Assembly (NCBI RefSeq): GCF_002213425.1
Contig: NZ_NJGV01000018.1
Location: 94,846-158,845 of the forward strand
Length of the DNA: 64,000 nucleotides
Source of the DNA: Herbaspirillum aquaticum
GTDB lineage: Bacteria > Pseudomonadota > Gammaproteobacteria > Burkholderiales > Burkholderiaceae_D
Direction: 5' to 3'
A model generated the notes under the pieces. That model was not told where the DNA came from. It made no database searches and was given only the letters and a program-made list of their open reading frames with translations. A program made the translations under genes and the position numbers. Shown here piece after piece: positions 28,483-35,270 of this stretch. Each line of letters opens with the position of its first letter. Position 1 is the stretch's first letter.

Positions 28483-29769
28483 ATGGCGTTGGCGACCCAG
28501 TGTCCGCACTGCCTGACCATCTTCAGGGTCGCCAGCGACCAGCTCAAACTGCGCGGCGGACTGGTCCGCTGCGGCAATTGCCGCCAGGTCTTCAACGGTA
28601 ACGAATTCCTGGTCGAGCCCAGCGTGGCCGACGGCCACTACCAGCCGGCAGCGGGCAGCAAGGCCCAGGCCGGGATGGCCACACCGGCGTTTGCGCCGGC
28701 ACCTTCGCCTTCATCCGTCCCGACCGCCCCCGCAAATAGCCCCTATGAACAAGCTGGCGCACCGCTGGCCACGCAACGGCCTGCTTTCGTTCCCCCTGCG
28801 CAAGCGCCCGTCCCTGAGGTGAACATTCCTGCGCCGCAGCCGACTGCGGTCGCCGCGCCTGCCCCTGCAGCGCCATCCGCCCCCTTGCCTGCTGCCATCC
28901 CGGTCATTGCCGAGCCCAAGGTGTTCCGCTCGCCAGCCAGTCCGGGTTACCTCCCCGACCTCGGCGCAAACTTCAAAGCGGCTGCGCCTGTGGACAAGAC
29001 AAGTCCGGAAGAAGAGACCCGCCCTCCGATGACACCGGAAGAGGATGCCCCCGACAGCGGCGCGCTGCTGCTCCGCTCGTCGGCCGAGTCCGACGGGATC
29101 GCCGCGCCGCCCGAGGTGGCCGCCGTCTTCCGCATGGACGACGAGCCGGTGTTGCATGATGTGGCCGGGGACAAGGACAGCATCCGCGCCGATGGCGAGG
29201 AGGCCGGCACGCAAGAGGCGCAGGACGACGACGATCCCGCCGACGAGCCCGGCTTCGTCAAGCGCGCCGAGCGCCGCGCGCGCATCAGCCAGGTCATGAA
29301 GATGGTGATGATGGTGCTGGCCGGTGTGATGGTGCCGGTGCTGCTGCTGCAATCGCTGTATTACTGGCGCAATCCGCTGGCGGCCTCCGCACCGCAGCTG
29401 CGACCCATGCTCAACGGCATGTGTGTGGCCTTGCATTGCACCGTGGGCCTGCCCACCGACATCGAACGCCTCTCGCTGGAATCCAACGAGCTGCAGGTGG
29501 TGCCGCCCAACCAGAACGTCTATGCGCTCTCGCTGGTGATGCGCAATCGCGCTACCAGCGCCCAGGCCTGGCCGCATATCGAGCTCACGCTCAACAATGA
29601 CGACGAGAAGGCGGTGGTACGCCGCGTTTTCCGCCCGCGCGACTACCTGGCCGACCCGGCCCAGGTCGACCGCGGTATCGCACCCGAGAGCGAGCAGCAG
29701 ATCAAGCTCAACTTCGAGCTCAAGGATGCGCTGGTCTCGGGGTATCGCATTTATCTCTTCTATCCGTGA
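28483..29769 (+). CDS. Zinc-ribbon DUF3426 membrane protein
   Basis: 428 residues. MJ0042-type zinc ribbon at the N-terminus (CPHC at 7-10, CGNC at 30-33). A long low-complexity Pro/Ala-rich and acidic middle (about 50-255) is followed by one membrane helix (VMKMVMMVLAGVMVPVLLLQ), then the DUF3426 domain (IERLSLESNELQVVPPNQNV, VMRNRATSAQAWPHIELTL). Function unknown; FxLYA-like domains of this kind face the periplasm. Almost contiguous with prmA. Confidence 0.88.
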   Translation: MALATQCPHCLTIFRVASDQLKLRGGLVRCGNCRQVFNGNEFLVEPSVADGHYQPAAGSKAQAGMATPAFAPAPSPSSVPTAPANSPYEQAGAPLATQRPAFVPPAQAPVPEVNIPAPQPTAVAAPAPAAPSAPLPAAIPVIAEPKVFRSPASPGYLPDLGANFKAAAPVDKTSPEEETRPPMTPEEDAPDSGALLLRSSAESDGIAAPPEVAAVFRMDDEPVLHDVAGDKDSIRADGEEAGTQEAQDDDDPADEPGFVKRAERRARISQVMKMVMMVLAGVMVPVLLLQSLYYWRNPLAASAPQLRPMLNGMCVALHCTVGLPTDIERLSLESNELQVVPPNQNVYALSLVMRNRATSAQAWPHIELTLNNDDEKAVVRRVFRPRDYLADPAQVDRGIAPESEQQIKLNFELKDALVSGYRIYLFYP

Positions 29770-29905
29770 GACGAACTCATCACGACTGATCGTCACCGAT
29801 CATCACTTCCCGGCCTGACCACGAAACGACTTGCACCAGCTTCGGACTGCACACCGCTTTTCTTCTACAATGCGGCATCGTCCACTCACTTGTCACGACC
29901 ACGCC

Positions 29906-30841
29906 ATGAGCTCCCTGATCTGCGGTTCCCTCGCTTACGACAACATCATGCAATACGAGGGCCGCTTCGCTGAAGCCCTGCTGGCCGACCAGTTGCACAA
30001 GGTCAATGTCTCCTTCCTGGTGCCCACCATGCGCCGCGAGTTCGGCGGCTGCGCGGGCAACATCGCCTACAACCTCAAGCTGCTGGGCGGCGAACCCATC
30101 GTGATGGCCACCGTCGGCCTGGACAGCGCACCCTACATGGAGCGTTTTGCAGCACTGGACATCTCGACCCGATGCGTGCGCCAGATCGAGTCCTCGTTCA
30201 CCGCGCAGTGCTTCATCACCACCGATGCCGACAGCAACCAGATCACCGCCTTCCACCCCGGTGCCATGACCTGGTCGCACGAGAACAAGGTCGCTGACGC
30301 CGGCGCGGTCAAGTTCGCCATCGTCGCCCCCGATGGCCGTGACGGCATGCTGCAGCACGCGCAGCAGGCGGCTGAACTGAATATCCCGCTGATCTTCGAT
30401 CCGGGCCAGGGCATGCCGATGTTCGATGGCAATGACCTCAAGAACTTCATCGACCTGGCCACCTATGTGGCCGTCAATGATTACGAAGCCGAGCTGCTGA
30501 CCGCGCGCACCGGTCTGTCGCTGGCGCAGATCGCCGAGCGCGTCACGGCCCTGGTGGTCACGCGCGGCGAACTGGGTGCCGACATCTTCGTGGGCGGCAA
30601 GCACCACGCCATCCCCTGCGTTCCGGCCGACAAGATCGCCGACCCGACCGGCTGCGGCGATGCCTTCCGCGCCGGCATGCTGCATGGCCTCACCGAAGGC
30701 TATGACTGGGAAACCACCGGCCGCCTGGCCAGCCTGATGGGCTCCATCAAGATCGCTTCGCAGGGTCCGCAGAACCACGCGCCGTCCAAGGCGGAGATCG
30801 AGGAGCGCTTCCACAAGGCCTTCGGTTATCGTTTCAGCTGA
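29906..30841 (+). CDS. PfkB-family carbohydrate/nucleoside kinase
   Basis: 311 residues from MSSLICGSLAYDNIMQ (ATG 29906). FGGCAGNIAYNLKLLGG is the N-terminal ribokinase signature; DPTGCGDAFRAGML is the C-terminal one with the catalytic Asp. It resembles betaproteobacterial nucleoside kinases that phosphorylate adenosine or inosine, but specificity cannot be fixed from sequence. A peroxiredoxin gene follows after 68 bases. Confidence 0.9.
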   Translation: MSSLICGSLAYDNIMQYEGRFAEALLADQLHKVNVSFLVPTMRREFGGCAGNIAYNLKLLGGEPIVMATVGLDSAPYMERFAALDISTRCVRQIESSFTAQCFITTDADSNQITAFHPGAMTWSHENKVADAGAVKFAIVAPDGRDGMLQHAQQAAELNIPLIFDPGQGMPMFDGNDLKNFIDLATYVAVNDYEAELLTARTGLSLAQIAERVTALVVTRGELGADIFVGGKHHAIPCVPADKIADPTGCGDAFRAGMLHGLTEGYDWETTGRLASLMGSIKIASQGPQNHAPSKAEIEERFHKAFGYRFS

Positions 30842-30909
30842 TGTAATCCGGGCTTCCGGTACAGCGCACAGCGCAATGCCGGCAGCAAGACCTGACCAGG
30901 AGATCTGCG

Positions 30910-31503
30910 ATGATGAGCCCTTCCAAGTTTGCCTTGCCTGCTGATGTGCGCGTTCGCCTGCGCCGCTGGTCTGCCGCCTCACTCCTGCTGGGTGCGGCGC
31001 TGTGTTCGCAGTCCGCGCTGGCGGCCTTGAAACCGGGAGACAAGGCCCCCGAATTCTCGGCCCCGAGTTCACTGGGCGGACAGGTCTCGACCTTTTCACT
31101 CTCGCAGGCCCTGAAGAAGGGACCCGTGGTGCTGTACTTCTACCCGGCTGCCTTCACCTCCGGCTGCACCATCGAAGCCCATCTGTTTGCCGAGGCTGTG
31201 GATCGCTACAAGGCACTGGGCGCAACCGTCATCGGCGTGTCGGGCGACAATATCGAGACGCTCAACAAATTCTCGGTCAGCGAATGCCGCAGCAAGTTTG
31301 CGGTGGCCGCCGACGTCGACAAGAAGATCATGAAGGCCTATGACGCCCAGTTCATGAAGGTCTCCGGCTACGCCAGCCGCACCTCCTACGTCATCACGCC
31401 CGACCACGCCATCCTCTACGAATACACCGACATGAATCCGGAAAAGCATGTGGAGAACACCATGCAAGCGCTGGAACAATGGTCGGCCAGACAGAAGCGC
31501 TGA
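30910..31503 (+). CDS. Secreted peroxiredoxin (AhpC/Bcp type)
   Basis: 197 residues. Signal peptide (about 1-38; SLLLGAALCSQSALAAL) directs it to the periplasm. The peroxidatic Cys sits in YFYPAAFTSGCTIEAHLF, where AAFTSGC replaces the usual PKDFTPGC of Bcp; a further Cys is in VSECRSKFAV. It should reduce peroxides with thioredoxin-like partners. An efficient terminator follows. Confidence 0.9.
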   Translation: MMSPSKFALPADVRVRLRRWSAASLLLGAALCSQSALAALKPGDKAPEFSAPSSLGGQVSTFSLSQALKKGPVVLYFYPAAFTSGCTIEAHLFAEAVDRYKALGATVIGVSGDNIETLNKFSVSECRSKFAVAADVDKKIMKAYDAQFMKVSGYASRTSYVITPDHAILYEYTDMNPEKHVENTMQALEQWSARQKR

Positions 31504-31532
31504 GCGATCGCTGCAGAGGCTGCGCAGATGCG

Positions 31533-31563
31533 AAAAGAGCCGGACGATGTCCGGCTCTTTTTC
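31533..31563. terminator. Bidirectional terminator between peroxiredoxin and yggT
   Basis: Perfect 10-base stem AGAGCCGGAC / GTCCGGCTCT (31536-31545, 31549-31558) with a 3-base loop, TTTT after it and AAAA before it. Confidence 0.92.
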
Positions 31564-31587
31564 ATTGATGCGACGCTGGCTGGCGGG

Positions 31588-32139
31588 TCAGAACACCCCG
31601 AAGAGCAGCGCACCCACCACCCGCACGGCGATCTGCAACAGGATCAGCAGCACCAGCGGCGACAGGTCCACGCCCCCCAGCGGCGGGATGATACGGCGCA
31701 GCGGGCGCAGCAGCGGATCATTCAGGGCGCGTACGAACGGCGCCAGGGGTGCATGCGGGTTGACCCAGCTGAAGACGGCTTCGAGGATCAAGGTGGCCAT
31801 GAAGCCATAGCAGATCCACTCGAAGAAGCGCTCCAGCGACACCAGGAAGATGAGCTTGAAATCGAAGTTGGTCTGCCAGCCCAGGATGGCGATGATGGAC
31901 AAGAGCACGATCAGGAAAGCCCCCACCAGGCTGGCCCAGTCATGGCGGCCGCCGGGCATGAGCCGGCGCAGGGGCAGCACCAGCCAGTCCGACAGCTGGT
32001 AGACGAATTGCCCCACCGATTGCGGCGGACGCACGCGCACTACCTGCATCCAGAAACGCAGCAGCAGGACGCCGGCCAGGATGCTGGCGACGGCGTTGAC
32101 GATCATCGTGAAAATACTATGCAGCACAGGGATCTCCAT
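31588..32139 (-). CDS. YggT-family integral membrane protein
   Basis: 183 residues from ATG 32139 (MEIPVLHSIF); an ATG at 32157 is possible. Two YggT repeats, each with paired membrane helices: VASILAGVLLLRFWMQVVRV then LSDWLVLPLRRLMPG, and TLILEAVFSWVNPHAPLAPF then LNDPLLRPLRRIIPPLGGVD. The L-x-x-P-L-R-R-x-x-P motif is the family mark. Function uncertain; linked to ion stress and septal or photosystem assembly in other bacteria. Confidence 0.93.
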   Translation of the reverse strand: MEIPVLHSIFTMIVNAVASILAGVLLLRFWMQVVRVRPPQSVGQFVYQLSDWLVLPLRRLMPGGRHDWASLVGAFLIVLLSIIAILGWQTNFDFKLIFLVSLERFFEWICYGFMATLILEAVFSWVNPHAPLAPFVRALNDPLLRPLRRIIPPLGGVDLSPLVLLILLQIAVRVVGALLFGVF

Positions 32140-32437
32140 CAGTGAGAGGCAGGGCACATACTAGTGGGCAAGCGGCGGCAGCGCAATCGCAAGCTGCACG
32201 CGGCATCATATGCGGCGCGATACGCTGCATCAGGCGGCAGCGCCAGTGCGGGCGCCGCGAGCGAGCATACCTGAGCTTTCATATATTGTGCCATTACGGC
32301 GATTTGCCAGAGCCGTGATGCTGCCTGGATCGCCAGGCATGGCAAACCCTCTTTGCGGGCATAAAAAAACCGCTGCATGGCGCAATGCCATACAGCGGCC
32401 TTCAGTCCGAGGGGATCAGACTAGACGCGCGCCGATC
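32140..32437. other. Intergenic region upstream of yggT
   Basis: About 300 bases between yggT and the end of the H1-like gene. Besides the terminator at 32363-32400 I see no gene; a palindromic ATATGCGGCGCGATA-type patch near 32208 is unremarkable. Confidence 0.5.
32363..32400 (-). terminator. Terminator of the H1-like gene
   Basis: On the minus strand CCGCTGTATGGC, loop ATTGC, GCCATGCAGCGG (one mismatch), followed by seven T residues. Confidence 0.88.
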
Positions 32438-33388
32438 TTACGGACGGCCAGCGCCGGTCGGGAACGGCCATGCAGCGGCCGGGTTCAGCACGGTCTTGGC
32501 GGCCGGTGCTGCGGCGGCTGCCGGCTTGGCGGCTGCCTTCTTCGGAGCGGCGGCCTTCTTGGCGGCGGCCTTCGGAGCTGCTGCTGCCTTCGGAGCGGCT
32601 ACCTTCTTGGCGGCTGCCTTGGGAGCTGCAACCTTCTTGGCTGCTGCTGCCTTCGGTGCTGCTGCCTTCGGAGCTGCTGCCTTCTTGGCGGCGGCCTTGG
32701 GGGCTGCAACCTTCTTTGCTGCGGCGGCCTTCGGCGCTGCTGCCTTCTTGGCGGCGGCCTTCGGAGCTGCAACCTTCTTCGCTGCTGCCTTCGGAGCTGC
32801 TGCCTTCTTGGCGGCGGCCTTCGGAGCTGCAACCTTCTTTGCTGCTGCCTTCGGTGCTGCAACCTTCTTCGCAGCGGCTGCCTTCGGTGCTGCGGTCTTC
32901 TTTGCTGCTGCCTTCGGAGCTGCTGCCTTCTTGGCGGCGGCCTTCGGAGCTGCAACCTTCTTTGCTGCTGCCTTCGGTGCTGCAACCTTCTTCGCTGCTG
33001 CCTTCGGAGCTGCTGCCTTCTTGGCGGCGGCCTTCGGAGCTGCAACCTTCTTTGCTGCTGCCTTCGGTGCTGCAACCTTCTTCGCTGCGGCTGCCTTCGG
33101 TGCTGCGGTCTTCTTCGCTGCGGCCTTCGGTGCTGCAACCTTCTTCGCTGCGGCTGCCTTCGGCGCTGCGGTCTTCTTTGCAGCTGCCTTCGGTGCTGCA
33201 ACCTTCTTCGCTGCTGCCTTCGGAGCGGCTGCCTTCTTCACGGCTGCCGGCTTGGCGGCGGCCTTGGCCACGGTCTTCTTGGCGGCTGCGGCCTTGGGCG
33301 CGGCTACCTTCTTGGTGGTTTCCTTGGCGGCTGCCGCCTTCTTTGCCGCCGGCTTCTTCGCCGCGGTCTTCTTTGCTGCTGTTGCCAT
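32438..33388 (-). CDS. Histone H1-like Ala/Lys-rich nucleoid protein with long repeats
   Basis: 316 residues, almost only Ala, Lys and Pro. From the N-terminus (MATAAKKTAAKKPAAKKAA) it runs as near-perfect KAAAKKVAAP / KAAAKKAAAP decapeptide repeats to a short end (AAAWPFPTGAGRP). AGGAG lies 7-8 bases before the ATG. It resembles betaproteobacterial H1 homologues (AlgP/BpH1-like) that bind DNA through lysines. A DNA block of about 90 bases recurs almost identically starting at 32781, 32904 and 32994, showing recent in-frame duplication. Both strands are open in several frames because of the repeat; only this frame has a ribosome site and family match. Confidence 0.88.
   Translation of the reverse strand: MATAAKKTAAKKPAAKKAAAAKETTKKVAAPKAAAAKKTVAKAAAKPAAVKKAAAPKAAAKKVAAPKAAAKKTAAPKAAAAKKVAAPKAAAKKTAAPKAAAAKKVAAPKAAAKKVAAPKAAAKKAAAPKAAAKKVAAPKAAAKKVAAPKAAAKKAAAPKAAAKKTAAPKAAAAKKVAAPKAAAKKVAAPKAAAKKAAAPKAAAKKVAAPKAAAKKAAAPKAAAAKKVAAPKAAAKKAAAPKAAAPKAAAAKKVAAPKAAAKKVAAPKAAAAPKAAAKKAAAPKKAAAKPAAAAAPAAKTVLNPAAAWPFPTGAGRP
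32781..33085. repeat. Tandem 90-base blocks within the H1-like gene
   Basis: Blocks beginning GCTGCTGCCTTCGGAGCTGC start at 32781, 32904 and 32994 (offsets 123 and 90, both multiples of three). They encode three copies of a 30-residue unit and are prone to expansion or contraction. Confidence 0.8.
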
Positions 33389-33639
33389 TTTGTTTCTCCT
33401 TCTTCACGTGAATGGAAAAAATCAAGCTTGATATAAGCAACCCGCACGCGACATCGCGATGACGCGGGCGAGCTATTCATCGGCACAAGCCGCCTGTGGC
33501 TTGCGCTAATGAATTCGGCACCAGCTGAACTGCTGCATCCCCTCACCTATGCAGCGCTTCAGCTATCTTGGCGACGCCCCTCCGGTAGTGCCCGCGCAAT
33601 GGCGCAGGAAGATGCGACTACGGGAGCAGGCGCGACACC

Positions 33640-33672
33640 AAAAAAAACGCCAGCGTGTTCAAACGCTAGCGT
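33640..33672 (-). terminator. Second terminator downstream of nrdB
   Basis: Minus strand: CGCTAGCGT, loop TTGAAC, ACGCTGGCG (one G:U pair), then eight T residues (33647-33640). Confidence 0.8.
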
Positions 33673-33710
33673 CGGAATCGCGTTCCTGAAAAACCTTGGT
33701 GTTTTTCAAA

Positions 33711-33749
33711 GGAAAAGCCGCCTGACCCGACAAGATGGGGTTAAGCGGC
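33711..33749 (-). terminator. First terminator downstream of nrdB
   Basis: Minus strand: GCCGCTTAACCC, loop, GGGTCAGGCGGC, followed by TTTT; arms at 33738-33749 and 33717-33728 with two mismatches. Confidence 0.7.
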
Positions 33750-33891
33750 GATAACAGAGAAGATTGATTCGGTCTCTGACTGTTCATTAATTTGGCGTAG
33801 GCCTTTTCCGTTTCAGCAGCCGGGCATCTTGCAAGCTACCCGGCTCCTGTTGTGCATCATGTCTCGATGAAGAGAACTTCAAGACTGCACA

Positions 33892-35058
33892 TCATTCCCA
33901 ACTCAGTGCGCCCCCGGTTTGGTATTCGATGACACGGGTCTCAAAGAAGTTGCGCTCCTTCTTCAAGTCGATCATCTCGCTCATCCACGGGAACGGATTT
34001 TCTTCTTGTGCGAACAGCGGGTCCAATCCGATTTGCTGTGCGCGGCGGTTTGCGATGAATCGCAGGTAGCCCTTGAACATGGTAGCGTTCAACCCGAGCA
34101 CGCCTCGCGGCATTGTATCCTCTGCGTAACGATATTCCAACTCCACCGCGCGTAAAAACAACGATTTGATTTCGTCGCGGAACTCCGGAGTCCACAGGTG
34201 CGGGTTCTCCATCTTCACGGTGTTGATCAGGTCGATACCGAAGTTGCAGTGCATCGATTCGTCACGCAGGATGTACTGGTACTGCTCGGCCGCACCCATC
34301 ATCTTGTTCTGGCGACCCAGTGCCAGGATCTGCGTGAAGCCCACGTAGAAGAACAGGCCTTCCATGATGCAGGCGAAGACGATCAAGGACTTCAACAGCT
34401 TCTGGTCATTCTCCATCGTGCCGGTCTTGAACTCGGGATCGGTCAGCGTATCGATGAAGGGAATCAGGAACTCGTCCTTGTCGCGGATCGATGCGACCTC
34501 GTGATACGCATTGAAGATCTCGGCTTCATCCAGGCCCAGCGACTCGACGATGTACTGGTAGGCGTGGGTGTGGATCGCTTCTTCAAACGCCTGGCGCAGC
34601 AGGTACTGGCGGCACTCCGGAGCGGTGATGTGGCGATAGGTACCCAGCACGATGTTGTTGGCCGCCAGCGAGTCGGCGGTGACGAAGAAGCCCAGGTTGC
34701 GCTTGACCAGGCGGCGCTCATCTTCGGTCAGGCCGTTCGGGTTCTTCCACAGCTCGATGTCACGCTGCATGTTGATCTCTTGCGGCATCCAGTGGTTGGC
34801 GCAGCCGGCCAGGTACTTGTCCCAGGCCCACTTGTACTTGAAGGGCACCAGCTGGTTGACGTCGGTGTGGCCGTTGATGATGCGCTTGTCGGCCGCATTG
34901 ACGCGACGGGTGGTGTCGACCTGCTCGCCGTTGCCGGCCATCAGTGCCGGGTTCAGCGCAGCGTTGGACTGGCCGAAGGCCGGTTGCAGTTGCGGCTGCA
35001 GGTTGGGGGTGCGCGGCGCTTGGGCCGGTTGCTTGACTTCATCATCCCAAGAAAGCAT
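33892..35058 (-). CDS. nrdB: Ribonucleotide reductase class Ia, beta subunit
   Basis: 388 residues. An N-terminal Gln/Pro/Asn-rich stretch (about 8-45) precedes the ferritin-like fold. Iron ligands lie in the [18 protein letters not shown] region, DESMHCNFG and the first-helix Glu. The C-terminus ends GGALSWE; NrdB tails dock into NrdA. It supplies the tyrosyl radical for class Ia reduction of NDPs. It is transcribed after nrdA, 212 bases downstream, with a strong hairpin in between. Confidence 0.96.
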   Translation of the reverse strand: MLSWDDEVKQPAQAPRTPNLQPQLQPAFGQSNAALNPALMAGNGEQVDTTRRVNAADKRIINGHTDVNQLVPFKYKWAWDKYLAGCANHWMPQEINMQRDIELWKNPNGLTEDERRLVKRNLGFFVTADSLAANNIVLGTYRHITAPECRQYLLRQAFEEAIHTHAYQYIVESLGLDEAEIFNAYHEVASIRDKDEFLIPFIDTLTDPEFKTGTMENDQKLLKSLIVFACIMEGLFFYVGFTQILALGRQNKMMGAAEQYQYILRDESMHCNFGIDLINTVKMENPHLWTPEFRDEIKSLFLRAVELEYRYAEDTMPRGVLGLNATMFKGYLRFIANRRAQQIGLDPLFAQEENPFPWMSEMIDLKKERNFFETRVIEYQTGGALSWE

Positions 35059-35138
35059 CTCTGGTTCCTCTTTACTTTATCGGTCGCTGCCGGCGAGGTC
35101 GCATGACCATGGCGCGGCGGGTGTCTATCAGGTGACAA

Positions 35139-35172
35139 CGGCGCATCCGGTGAAGTTCACCGCGATGCGCCG
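35139..35172. promoter_or_regulatory. Composite hairpin in the nrdA-nrdB gap
   Basis: Perfect outer arms CGGCGCATC (35139-35147) and GATGCGCCG (35164-35172) enclose inner arms GGTGAA / TTCACC. No T-run follows, so it is more likely an RNA-processing or stability element than a terminator. Confidence 0.55.
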
Positions 35173-35270
35173 GCTAGGGTGGGCAGGACTTGGGACAGTG
35201 GTGCTGCCGTCATCTCGGATGACCTTGAATCATCCTCATCAGCAGGCCATCCCGGCCCTGCCCGGATTGC

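Larger units (their letters stand above)
33389..33891. other. Intergenic region between nrdB and the H1-like gene
   Basis: 503 bases with no convincing gene; an 81-codon plus-strand frame at 33509-33754 runs through two terminators and is rejected. It holds two minus-strand terminators and one further inverted repeat (AGCCGGG at 33818 / CCCGGCT ending 33845). Confidence 0.6.

Noticed and set aside
32385..33431. Long plus-strand frames across the H1-like gene, or a CRISPR-like array
   Set aside because: The repeats are coding decapeptide repeats with no unique spacers; the minus-strand H1-like frame has a ribosome site and family match.
33509..33754. 81-codon plus-strand gene
   Set aside because: It runs through two minus-strand terminators and has no ribosome site or recognisable sequence.
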